This document shows positions 10,298-21,714 of a DNA stretch of 64,000 bases, in pieces. The stretch is from contig OX637293.1 in assembly GCA_951799445.1 (NCBI GenBank), positions 16,492,001 to 16,556,000 of the forward strand, in the 5' to 3' direction. This DNA comes from Pseudisothecium myosuroides. Lineage: Eukaryota; Streptophyta; Bryopsida; Hypnales; Lembophyllaceae. Numbering within the stretch: the first letter of the stretch is position 1; the number at the start of each line of letters is the position of its first letter. The notes beneath the pieces were generated by a model, which saw only the letters and a list, made by a program, of their open reading frames with translations, searched no databases and was not told the DNA's origin. The translations under genes and the position numbers were made by a program.

Positions 10298-13200
10298 TTA
10301 AAACTATGACTGCTATGGAATTACGTTTCAAGACGCCACCTTGAAAGAGGCGTTGTCGTGAATATGCGCCAATACAACGAAATTGACGTCACCAAACATA
10401 CGATACCTTCTCAGACCTTTTCGTCTTATTAGGGGTTAATTTCTCCTATGTAAACTATTTTCCAATTGCTGATCAGTGCACTTATGTCAACGAATATGTG
10501 CAGGGAGTTGACAGGAAATCCAAACCTCACTGGTCCTCTCCCTGGAGAAATCGGAAATACTTGGATAAATGTTTTGTAAGTATTACTATATTCTTTACTA
10601 CATTCTCCTTAGATTACTGTCAACATCAATATGTGTAAGAGAATGTGCAAGTATCTTTGAGACTTCCGCATCTAGCTCACTTTGCAATATTGATCATTCT
10701 TATGTAATTCTCGAATGAAGGCTAGCACTGAGGGATTAAATCCCCGGACATTAATTCCCTCAGTATACCATTAGATGTACTGATGAATCAAATTGTGCCT
10801 GAATTTGACTTAGGGATGTCCACGACAATGCTTTCAACGACACGATTCCAAGTCTGCCATGGTTCTGGTATCTTCTGAAATTGTGAGTGATCTGCCTCAT
10901 CCTTGAAGAGCCTAAACAATGTAAGCTGAAGTTCTTGTCGCAAGATCGAACTATATTATCCATCAAAATTTGATCCAGGCTCCGCAGAGAGAGTCAGTCG
11001 CTGAGCAAACATAACACTGTGAAAGAAGTAAAAACTTTACTAGGTGAATTTATCAAATTGAACTTGTAATGCGAAACACATAATTATGCATTCCACTAAC
11101 ACTCAATGTATTCTGCAGAGATTTGAGTGGCAATGAGTTCACAGGACCCTATCCATTTGAACAGTTCCACACCATGAGTTACCTCCAAGAACTCAGTGTT
11201 GGTGGTAATCGTTTGTATGGACCAATCCAAGCGGATGCATTTACAAATAAAACGGAAATAAAAATACTGTAAGGCCCTTAGTTTGATCTCTAGGTTTCTT
11301 CTTGTTTTGAAGTATTCTTGCATCATACTCCGTATGAGCTTTGTCAGTCTGCGTTTCATTCAATGTTGGTGACAAATCGGCTTGTTTCTACTAATCAGGG
11401 ACATATCTGACAACGTTTTCACTGGCACTTTGCCAAACCTCTCTTCCATGCACCGTCTGACGCATTTGTAAGCTCCACCCCATCTGGTTCGCTGACTTTC
11501 GGTATCCAGATTAAAGAACAGTCATGCAAATATCTGCTGTCGGTGACCGTGATAAAATCAAACTTTGTACTAAAGTTTGTTAATGGATATGCAGGGCTGT
11601 CTCTGGGAATCAGTTTGAGGGGCCGTTGCCAGATCTCACAGGGTTTTCCACACTATATTATGTGTACGTCTCACTCTCTGCACGCTAAGATGGTGGATCC
11701 TACACTCAGTCTTCCTAGACTATATTCTCCAGAAAATGAGTGGTTTGGAACTTAGTATGTCTCAATAAAATTAATTTTCAAACGCAACATATGTACATGC
11801 TCTGCATGTGTGGATATGGTACAGGGATTTGGGCAGGAACAGATTCACCGGGACCGCAAACTTGGTGGATATATTTGATCTGAATGCAAGTACTGCACTG
11901 GCTTTTGTGGACTTGTCTCACAATCAACTCACTGGTCCTCTCCCATCCTGGAATGCCTCAAGCCTTGGCTCTGTGGAGGAACTGTAAGCTGCACACCCTG
12001 TTCCACTTATCCCAGTTACAATAGGCTTTCACTGGACCGTAGCATCAATTCTTGCAACAGCTGAGATACAGATTAATCTGCACCAGTTCTGTTTATTTCT
12101 ATTCTCACATGTGACATTAGATATTAGCTGAGTCTAGCTGTCAAGTGAGGACAGGAAATGAGTTGGCAGTTTAATCTTTTCTTGCAAGCCTGACCTCAAA
12201 GGTAATTGCCAGGTACCTAGACTACAACAATCTTACAGGAACCCTTGACATTTTGAACATGTTTCAACATGGATTACTTCAAGATAAATACTCAACTGTC
12301 GACTCATCTGAGAAGTTGGGGATTATGAGTTTGAGTAACAATAGCATCCAGTATGTAATTTCGAACAATGACATCATTGCTAACACCACTACTGTCTTCA
12401 TGTAAGTACAAATATGCGGCCATTTGTTTGTCACAATGAAATATCTGAATCCAGTGGAATACCTTTCACCAGCAAGATGCTATCATGTTCGTTTTGGCAG
12501 CTCATTTGTTTGATAATGGTCACTATTTCACTGATATTCTGCAGACTACAGGGGAATCCATATTGTGATAACTTTGATTCCAACGATGATACCCACAGAT
12601 GCTACTGTTCACAAGTCTGCTTTGTAACATCACGTAAGTACCATGACTGGAGTATAAAGCAGATTGACGCTCGATCACATGAGAGTCTTTGTTCAATTCG
12701 GACATGCAAGGGCAATACGTTATTTGTTTTCTGATTGATCACCAGCAGAAAATTTATTGCCTTCTTTCGTTTGCAGCAAAATCGGACAACCGGAAGATTA
12801 TCATCATTTCAGCCTCTACCAGTGTTGCTGCGGTGGTGTTGATACTGCTGGTTGTTGTGGTGGCTATTCTTATCAAAAACCGAAGATACAAACGGTATCT
12901 GCAACTTCAATTCGAACAAAGTGAGTGCCTCTGAAATTATTTGTATCCTTGGGCATGCATACAGTTGCACTTCTTCATAGTCTCCAGATTCAATCGATCT
13001 CTTTGGTGTCATTCATTCCCTTTACCGCGATTCAGAATTTGAGGAGTTCGACGTGAAGCCCACTATTTTCTCCTACAATGAGCTGCGGGGTGCCACACGA
13101 GACTTTCATCCAGACATGAAGTTGGGGGAGGGCGCCTATGGAGCAGTATACAAGGTGCCAAAACCACCAGTACATTATTTATTCAAATGTCTACCGTCCA

Positions 13201-14255
13201 CATGTGCAGAAAGCACCATTTCTAACTGATGTAGTCATCTACGACTCGCACCATGATTTTGAGTACTGACTTTGGAATCAAATTTAATCTGCAGGGTGTG
13301 CTGCCAAGTGGAAATGTGGTGGCCGTGAAGCAGCTGTTCGTCAAAACAGCCCAAGGCCACGACGAATTCTTGAATGAGGTGGTCCTGATCACAGGCATGA
13401 AGCACAGAAATCTGGTGAATCTCAAAGGATGTTGTCTTCGTGAATCTCAGAAGCTGTTGGTGTTCGAGTACGTGGATAATTTCGATGTTGATCAAATTCT
13501 ACTCGGTATGTTTGTTCAACACAGCTCTGGTCATTGACGCCTAGCTCGCGTGGCTTCGTCTTCTGCTCCCATCACTTAACCGTATATCTCCTTAATCACA
13601 GCAAGTACAAGAGTGAGGTTTCACATGTAAAACTATCAATTTGTTCTGATTTCCCCTGTTCTCAATAGGATCCAAAAAGGAGGAGATGAGCGGTCAGTTA
13701 GCGAGCTGGCCTGTGCGGCTCAAGATCTGCTTGGGCATTGCCCGTGGTTTGCATTATCTGCATGCATTGGCCCATCCTCGAGTCATCCACCGGGATGTCA
13801 AGGCTGGCAACATCTTATTAGACTCGAATCTGGAGCCCAAGATTGCAGATTTCGGCTTGGCTCTATTATTCCCCGATGAGCAAAGTCACATTATGACTGT
13901 GCATATTGCTGGAACCAAGTAAGTCCAATCTTTTCCCACCCCTCCAATAAAGGTACTGGCAGTGGCTTCCTCTGTCATCGATCAATTGAATGAGTTCTAA
14001 TCCACTTCGGATGCTTGTATCACTAACATGGTCATTGCGCATGTGAACAATGACGTTTGCAGAGGGTACTTGGCACCAGAGTATGCTTCCCTTGGGCAAC
14101 TGAGCGACAAAGTAGACGTGTACAGCTTTGGTGTATTATGTTTGGAGATTATAAGTGGGCGCCGCAACATTGATGACACTGCGCCACTGGAGCAAGTTTA
14201 TCTTTCCCAATGGGTACATCAATCTTCCTCATACCACCCTCACCCATTGCAGTGT

Positions 14256-14341
14256 GAAAGTAGAGCCTAGTTATGAGAAATAACATCCCTCGCTACTCCC
14301 GTGGCTCTGTACGTTATTTCTCATGACGAGGCTCTACTTTC
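14256..14341. repeat. 86-bp hairpin in the last intron of copy A
   Basis: Arms GAAAGTAGAGCCTAGTTATG and the matching complement ending in GGCTCTACTTTC pair over 29 bases with two mismatches. It is conserved in copy B at 29699-29784. Copy C keeps only one arm-like stretch near 63823. Confidence 0.75.
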
Positions 14342-14827
14342 AAATTACCTAGTCCATAACATCACTACTAATACTGCAAGGAATATAGAAGACTTTGATA
14401 TTTTTTTAATTAAGAAGGTGCACACGTGGTTTCATATATGACACAGGCATGGCAATTGCACAAGAATGACAGGCTACTGGACTTGGTGGATCCGACTCTC
14501 CACTTGAGTGAAGAAGAGGTGCGAGACGTGCTACGAGTGATCAATGTATGTCTGTTGTGCATTTCCAATGCAGCAGAAAGGCGACCCAGCATGGCCCGCA
14601 TTGTGTCCATATTGCAAGGGGATACAGAGTCCGAAGTGCATGTGCTTGGGGAAGGAAGGGTGAGCAGCACTTGGTCGCAAAGGTCAAAAAGTGGACTGGG
14701 GAGTGTCATGGAGGAAGGAGGGAGTAGCAGGTCCTCCTTGAATGGGTCTCATGGAAAATATCATGGCTACAAACAGAGTAATGGAAGTGGCACTTTTGCT
14801 GTGGAGATATGTGAAATAAGAGCTTGA

Positions 14828-15819
14828 TAACCATGCATGGCCTCTTCTAGTCAGAGGTTGTTTTCTGCAGTGCGGTTCAGTAGGATTGGCAGCAACTTTG
14901 CAGTAGTTGTGATTGGCCATGGGATTGGGCATGCCTACACAACTTCAATGCATACTCTATGCACTTGTGGAGACCGCAGCCCCAACTGCAACTCTCACTC
15001 TCCTAAGCTATAAGGAAACTTCCTTTCATCTTCAGGAGTTGATCAGGTGGAGATTGTAATCTAGATTTTGATACTAGCAAACTAGCGAATTTAGTATTTG
15101 AGGAGAAGAACTCCGATGTGGAATTAAGAGTCTCACTAAATCTTTCTGAACCTCTTGCCTATGATAAGAGGACAATGGTCAAGGAATGTATTTCTGTCTA
15201 GCAGTGGAGGCTCGATTGTACACTAAGGTCCTTTTTGTTCCGAATCCTATATCTTGAGAAAAATGTTGATTTTTGGGTGAAAGCAAGATATCCTGTGAAA
15301 TTTTCACACCTCCCATGATTGAATCGAAGGCAACTTCCAAGTTTCTTCATGGTTGAGAAAGCAAGTTTTAATTGGGTAGATAAATGAAGGTAACTACCTT
15401 GCACGACTTCCATTTAGGAAATGAATTGTCCATCCCAGTTGGAACCTTCAAGGAGGAGCCGCAAGTTTTTTTGCTCGGCTTGGGGTTATGTGAGATAATT
15501 CAAATTTGAAGTTCGATTGTGGCAAATTGAAGGACATCCTTTAAAATTTGATGATGCATGACTTTGTGATATGTGATATGTGCTAATGTGATGTTCCCTA
15601 TCCAATATGTTAATGAATGTTGAAATTTGGAGCACCAAGTGCTACAACATTTTATATAGCCACTTTGGCACTTCATCAAAAAATTTAAAAGAAAAGCCAT
15701 GATGACAACCTGTCTTCTTTGTGAAGTCTGTGCACGCAGTTATCATCCTCTACCGCGCATAAGCTTAATTCGTGGGAAGGCGTGAAATTCAAGCCGTTGT
15801 AGGCCATGAAGTCTGTTTT
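14828..15819. other. Copy A 3' flank
   Basis: Region between the receptor stop codon and the downstream exon fragments, collinear with 30274-31330 in unit 2. It probably contains the receptor 3' UTR. No gene is seen. Confidence 0.4.
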
Positions 15820-16154
15820 GCTTGCTTCAGCATGAACCCTTCCCCGTTTCGTAGAGTTGCGTTGTGCACAGCAGCAGCCGACCATCGAAACTCAACATCA
15901 GATTGCGCACTCGATGGAAAATCTCAAAGATTGGATTGTGCAGATCGAAATGACTCCTCAGATTCTTCACTGGAAGGCAGGAGTTTTATCAGAGTACTTC
16001 CGATTGTATGTGTTTGTTTAAGGAGGCGCTGGCGGATTAGACGAGTGAGGAGCTCGCGGTGTTATCGAGGGAGCTGCTGTCGATTTTGGTGGGGAAGACG
16101 CATTGTAGAACTGATTTTCTCTCTCGCACAAGAAGAATCACTTCTATCCTTCAG
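15820..16154 (+). pseudogene. Unrecognised exon-like fragment downstream of copy A
   Basis: This segment is shared with unit 2 (31330-31706) and ends at a good splice donor (CTTCAG/GTAACT). Unit 2 keeps a frame containing EALAALSRELLSI; in unit 1 the matching frame is disrupted by small indels and reads in pieces. The last bases encode a KTDFLSRTRR-like stretch in one frame. I do not recognise the family. A further exon-like piece (about 16430-16507) follows. Loss of a common frame between units suggests a decaying gene fragment carried along in the tandem duplication. Confidence 0.4.
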
Positions 16155-16678
16155 GTAACTCTGGAAACATGCTAGTTTGGTTGGAATTTGGGTTGAGCCA
16201 CGTACCTCAGTTACCCTAAAATAAAGTAGGACCTCCTTCAAGTAGTCATCGAAGTTGTGAAATGAGATTCTCGTTCTCATGTCGTTGATAAATTCTCTAG
16301 CTACGGCCTTCAGAGAACATCAGCTCAGAATGCCTGTCCTTATTTTTGGGACTAGATTCCGGCCAACATTGTCACTCTGTCAACTGTATTGAGTGAATTT
16401 TCTAGTCACATTCTTTTTCTCTGCTATTCAAAGTGACATTGGAGACGTGCTACTGCAAACGAATATGAGGATGGTTCAAAATGAAGTTCATGAATTTCAT
16501 TCTCAGGGTTCATGAATTTATTTTCTCCATTTTCTTTTATAATAAATCTGCATTCTTATTCCTTGGTGTGTGTCGCCTAATGTATCTGAAGCATATCGGT
16601 GATCAATCAAGATCTCTGGTTACAGTTATCAGAGAAAATCAGCTCACAATGTTTGCGTTTATTGTGTGTTTGAAGCCA

Positions 16679-17104
16679 TCAGCAGGAGTGAAGGTGCTAG
16701 TGAAGTACATCATTCAACGGATCGCTGAAAGTGATTTTGATGTAAGCTATTCTAACCCTCCATTGACAAATTTCCTCGAATGATTCTTTTGCTAAGATTT
16801 TGTTTATACGATATTCAGCGCAGTATGAAAATGCATAGAAAATCACAACTGACACATCTCTTGGTAAGAAATTTCTCCCATGCTTCTAAGTCTTACCTTA
16901 TCAATTATTTTCCTATGGCTGCAGTCGTGAAATGCTGACATTATGGAGACGTGAAATGCTTGTGTGATGCTTATGTGAGGGGTCTCAGATGCAATGGCGT
17001 GCACTGCAGTCCTTCATTTCATGGTCTCAAATGCTGCCAAGTTTGATGTAGAAGATTCTACTCTTATTCGTGAATTGCAACAACTTGGATTACCCATGCC
17101 AAAG
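16679..17104 (+). pseudogene. COMMD4-like gene fragment (two exons), unit 1
   Basis: Exon-like piece 16679-16741 reads AGVKVLVKYIIQRIAESDFD and ends at a GTAAGC donor. Piece 16989-17104 reads ACTAVLHFMVSNAAKFDVED and continues with ELQQLGLP, ending at AAAG/GTTAGT. The second piece resembles the region before the COMM domain of COMMD4 proteins (copper-metabolism MURR1-domain family, COMMD-CCC trafficking complex), where an SNAAK-like helix is followed by ELQQLGLP. The start, the linking exon and the COMM domain itself are missing, and the phases of the two pieces do not join. This looks like a truncated relic; the identification is from memory of the family. Confidence 0.5.
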
Positions 17105-17146
17105 GTTAGTAATTTTGAAGGATACTTTCATTATTACCACTTTTGG

Positions 17147-17862
17147 GTGATTGCAAGAAACAATTATCCTATTTTGCGTCACACCCTACATATTTTGTTT
17201 TTTGTTTTTTGGCCATAACATTTGTGTTTGAGCTTCAAATGACTCCAGTGAGGTACTTGTGACTATTATACACCTTGCCTAATATTTTTGTAATTTTCAA
17301 AAATGTTTTGCTATCCAAAAATAGCCCCCAATAATATGTCACCAATGCCAATTTGGGGGGGTTTAGTACTATTTAGTACCCCAAAAAATGAATTTGAAGC
17401 TAAAATTTGGAGAGGGTCTTCTAGAGTACTTGAGCTACTGTTCAAAGGAATTCTAAAAATACTTAATTCATGGTGTAGAAGTCCACAAAGTGAGCTTCAT
17501 TTAGCTTGTATTTTGAAACATATAAAATAAGTTTTTGGTATTTTTTTGGTGAATGACCATCTTTATAGAGTTGTTACAAATGACCAATTTTTTTTTTCTT
17601 TATTTAAATTTTTTTCCTATTTTTAACTAATTTAAACATCATAGTATCCATTTTCTTGAGTTGTGGCACTTTCCTAGTTCTCCTACTTAGAGAATTTTCC
17701 TAGGCTTTTTTTTTGTGGTTACCTTCATCTTAAAGGTATACACATTAGCTATATTTTTTTTAAATATTAAAAGTTATTTTTCTAATTTTAAAGTACTCCA
17801 AGAAAAATTATGAGTATTGTTACAAAACGCAACAAATAGTACAAGTGTTTTCTGCAATCACC
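17147..17862. mobile_element. Terminal-inverted-repeat element, unit 1 (about 716 bp)
   Basis: The left end GGTGATTGCAAGAAACAATT and the complement of the right end, GGTGATTGCAGAAAACACTT, pair. A copy lies at the same place in unit 2 (33049-33899) and an inverted copy at 38985-39716. It interrupts the sequence just after the COMMD4-like fragment. The superfamily is not assigned because I could not find a clean target duplication. Confidence 0.6.
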
Positions 17863-17935
17863 ATTTTCACATTTTATGCATAGCTGTTTTGAAGATTATA
17901 TAATATCACTTGCTAGCTTGTTTTCAAAAATAGTA

Positions 17936-18496
17936 CTACCTCTGTTCCAAAATGATCTTCTTGTTGGACAAAGTATTCCGGATTAAGGCAAAGAATAACA
18001 TTTTAAGAACCAAATTATTGCTATAAATAGATTTTGGTGTGCTCCTAGCATTCTAGAAACTTTGAATTCCTTTTCAAAATATAGTTTTGGAATATTTAAA
18101 AGTAGAATTTTTTGGACATTTTCAAAGATCACCAGAGGTCAATTAATTGTTGAGTGTGAGGTCGTCATTTTGTAGGCATTTAGTATACGCCTAAGCCCAC
18201 GTGTGGCCTTTTGTTCTTCCTCTCAAAGCTTAATCTCCTCCACTTAGAAAATATTCAAAGAGATGCAAAAAATAAGAACAAATAGTGTTGATGGACCCCA
18301 TTAATTGTTTCATTTGTCTTTTGAGTGATGATTGCATGGATGGAGAGGGAACTACTACTTGGAGTTGTTTTGTTGGTCCCAAATATCAATCAAAAGCCAA
18401 ATTTGACCAATTTGTAAGGTCACAAAATACAGCAAGAAGATCTTTTTGGGACAAAAAATTAAGGCCAACAAAAAAATCATTTTGGGACAGACGAAG
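17936..18496. mobile_element. Mariner/Stowaway-like element near the unit 1/2 junction (561 bp)
   Basis: The left end CTACCTCTGTTCCAAAATGA and right end TCATTTTGGGACAGACGAAG are complementary apart from a few changes and resemble plant Stowaway/mariner ends. The preceding TA (17934-17935) fits a TA duplication; the right TA is now AA. The unit 2/3 junction (near 33970, AAAAATAGTATGATTTTC) is the empty site. No transposase. Confidence 0.75.
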
Positions 18497-20114
18497 AATG
18501 ATTTTTCATTAGTCTTAGTGGCTTCACTCTTGTAGATTTAAGAGATTGTATGGATCACGTGTCCTGTGGAACAACATGCTTCTAATATTTGGTGGTTGAT
18601 TGCAAAAAACACCTATCCTATTTTTTGTCACCCGTTCAATATAAAAGCTATTTTATACTATGAGTATTGCAAAAAGAATTGAATGAACACGAAAGTTAGA
18701 AGTAAGCTTCCTATAGCAATAGAAAATTTACTTGAATTATTTCAATTTTTTCAAAATTAATTCAATAAGTGAGATTGAATTTCAAATATATGTCACATAT
18801 ATGATTTTGGTGGGTTTTAGGACTATTGAGTACTTATTTTGAAGAATTGCATTGTCAAATTTGGTAGCCTAGCTCTTCTAATAGAAATATACCTTTTTCA
18901 GGAGAGGGATTTCCAAAAACATGTTCCAACTTGTGTATTTTACATTGGCCTAAAGTGTGCGATACTCAGGTTGATTTTGTGTTGAATTAAAAATGCCTAT
19001 TTAGTTCTAACTTTGATTTTCTTTCTTTGCTCTTATTGACAACAATGGTCAATTTTAAAATAAAATTTTCAAGTGCATTTTTTTATTTTTAAAAATAGAA
19101 ATGTGGAAGTCTCATTTTTTAGCCTACATTTTAGCCTATAGCTGAAAATAGTACTTCAAGATACACAAAAAGATTCAATTATATACTTAGAGGCCTACAG
19201 TGCCTCCAATCTGTCAATGTGAACTATTTTTTATGGCGAATTAAGTATTGCCAATGATATATTAATGAACATCACAAGTTGTCAAAACAATAAATTTGAA
19301 ATCTAATTGACCATCCAGATTTCATGTTCAGCTTTTTCTTTCCTCAGCCCCGACCAAGTTGTTGGAAGCAACAAGTCAGTTTTGGTGTGGCAGTATTTTC
19401 TATTTCCCAAAATTAGTACATTGTCACCCTAGAATTGAATTCTTCATAGGGGGAATTGTGAAACTTCTTTGGAGATGTTTGTTGAAGGAAAGATGTGCGT
19501 ATTGATGTTCCCAACATATCTCCACAATTGAATTAAAAAAATTCACCATTAATTGTTTTCAATAAAATACTATGTAAAACCATGAAAATTGACTTTAAAA
19601 ATTCACCAAAAATGGAGTTTTGCTTTTTTGAAGTTGAAATTTGATGTGCATGATTAGAACTACATAGGAATGCAATGATGCAAGAATTGCATAAAAATTG
19701 TGAAAAACAGTGTTTGAAAATAGGGGCGTTTGTGTGGGAACAAAAAAGGGCGACAAGACTTTTGTCCCCCCATTGTACAGTAGGACCCAACTGAAGGGTT
19801 CAACTACAATAGTGGTATTTTCCCATCCAGGAATTCAGAGAAAATTAAGTTATCGACTGTTTGTTCTACACTACAACATTCGGGAACACGTCTTTCTCCT
19901 TATTATAATAATTTCAATCTTTTACAGGGAGCGGCAAGCACTTACTGCACACCTTCTTCCAGGTGTTTGGAAAAAGTTGGGGAATCTACATGATTGAGCA
20001 AGTTGACGAAGAGGTACGCATTAGAAAAAAATCCAACCCTCGTGTGGGCTCTTTCCCTTTGCAAAGGGGCTGTGAGTTCCCCGCAATGGAACTCACAGTC
20101 CCTTTTAGGGACAA

Positions 20115-20150
20115 TGGCCACTATTCATCATCAATGATGAATAGTGGCCA
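20115..20150. repeat. 36-bp palindrome, unit 2 copy
   Basis: TGGCCACTATTCATCAT, CA, then its complement. Counterpart of 2058-2089, here with longer perfect arms. Confidence 0.85.
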
Positions 20151-20155
20151 CAAGT

Positions 20156-20320
20156 AAAAAATAAAAATAAAAAAAAATAAAAAAAAATAAAAAAAATAAA
20201 AAATAAAAATAATAAAAAAAATAAAAAAATAAAAAAATAAAAAAATAAAAAAATAAAAAATAAAAAATAAAAAAATAATAATAATAATAATAATAATGAA
20301 AATAATTAAAAAATAATAAT
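20156..20320. repeat. A-rich simple-sequence repeat (AAAAAT and AAT units)
   Basis: Runs of AAAAAATAAAAA followed by AATAATAAT. Confidence 0.85.
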
Positions 20321-21373
20321 TCAGGTTGACGAAGATAATATCATAATTTCGGCCACATCAAATTTGGGAATTTTGAAATTTCGTATTTAGTTTAATATTA
20401 ATATTTTTAAAATTATATTGAGTATTATTTAATTGTTTTGCACAGATCAAGCCTTCCAATTCGCTATAATAAAAATATAAAAATATAAAAAAATAAAAAT
20501 ATAAAAATAAAACTTTTTTTTTTTTTTTCCAATTTTTTTTTTTTTTTTTCAGCCAGGCGTTTCCTGCTGTCCGAAAACTCACGTCCCTCCTTAGGCTCAT
20601 ATTGGATTTTATTTGTGGTTTAGTTGAGAGTTTGAGCTAGTCAAACTCCTTCCCTCCGGAGTCAAGCCAATGTTGTGCAGGCTTGTGGCTGTTGATTGAT
20701 AAAGAAAAACTTGCTAGGTTACTTTGTACTCTAATTTGAAAATTCAAATAATTTTTTTAATTAAACTATTTATAGCTATTCAAACCTTGGACATGCAACT
20801 ATGAAAGATTGATTTTATAAATACAGTATAGAATGATTCCATAATTTGGACTACATTATAATGTTCCACACTAAAATATACACCTATGATGAAAATTTCA
20901 AGATTTTCAAGCATATATTGAGTATTTGATATGAATTTTCTTCTATAATACTTTAAAAAATCACAATAATTTCAAATTCTCACAAAAAAATTTGAAAATT
21001 TGAAATCTGAGTTCACAGTAACCACAAGGGTACTTGCTGGCAACTTGTTAACTTTTCTGAATTTGCTATCACGCTATCCTTTAGATTCGTCGGTAAGCGT
21101 GGAAGGAGGAGAGAGAGTTCTACCGATATCGGTGAAGAATACACTGGAGAAGCAGCATAAAAGTGGTTTCTATATTTCGACCCTGTTGACTCTTGTCACC
21201 CACCGATACATATAAGGAGGCCCTAAAGAATAAGTTACACATGCTCCCGGCTACTGCGAACTGTTTTTTTTTTTTTTTTTGAAACAAATGAAACTGCGAA
21301 CTGTTTGAAGTCGATTGCCAGCTGCTTCTGTATGCACGTGCCCGCTTGCAATTGATCACTTCGTGTCGAGAAG

Positions 21374-21714
21374 AGATATTACGCTTGTGGTCTTGTATTG
21401 AATGCATGCAGTTCTAGTACTTAGACAAGTACGTCTCTTAGTACAGTATGGAAATTATGCTAGGTAGTTTGATCTTTTGGTCTTTCGCTCAACACAAATG
21501 AGCAAGAGTGAACGTTGATGGTGTCAGTGGAAACTAGATACTGTGAAGTTCAACTGACACGTTGATGGTGTCAGTACTATGCATGCCAGAGGCTAGATTT
21601 TGCTGCTTTGAAATTGTCCTTACAGGGAATATCATTTGGCCGTGTGTCTTACTCTAGCTACCCTGGCCTCTGTTGCCCCTTGTTGGAATTTGCAACAGAG
21701 CGCTGTGAGCCAAA
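21374..21714 (+). promoter_or_regulatory. Conserved region upstream of receptor copy B
   Basis: Almost identical to 3275-3615 and related to about 57640-57955. It is the likely 5' UTR/proximal promoter of the only receptor copy in the window that is both complete and intact. Inferred from conservation. Confidence 0.4.

Larger units (their letters stand above)
3616..14827 (+). pseudogene. LRR receptor-like kinase, copy A (frameshifted)
   Basis: Seventeen exons can be placed with GT/AG borders: 3616-3739, 3968-4171, 6191-6262, 10504-10575, 10814-10882, 11119-11268, 11399-11467, 11595-11663, 11825-11983, 12213-12401, 12545-12633, 12777-12920, 13036-13154, 13295-13505, 13669-13918, 14063-14213, 14447-14827. 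Exon 1 encodes a signal peptide (MGARDVKRRFLF then a run of Leu). Exon 2 encodes the N-terminal cap with WQGVQC. Exons 3-10 carry LRRs in phase 2. Exon 12 is the membrane helix and exons 13-17 the kinase ([30 protein letters not shown]). Relative to copies B and C, exon 2 lacks 4 nt after GTGCAGTGC, so translation stops at TAG 4144-4146, before the LRRs. All other exons stay open and match B closely, so the break looks recent. Intron 2 (2.0 kb) and intron 3 (4.2 kb) are swollen by transposons. An unannotated alternative splice or start could rescue a shorter product, but no signal sequence would remain. Confidence 0.85.
18497..21373. other. Unit 2 upstream non-coding region
   Basis: Collinear with 379-3274. 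No supported gene. It holds the 20115-20150 palindrome and the simple repeat at 20156-20320. Confidence 0.5.

Noticed and set aside
12414..12934. Separate small genes suggested by single open frames over the juxtamembrane and membrane-helix exons
   Set aside because: The frames run through introns; splice sites and frame join these pieces to the receptor.
13222..13495. Minus-strand frames over the kinase exons (also 28665-28938, 62448-62651)
   Set aside because: They mirror the conserved plus-strand kinase exon 14 and have no independent support.
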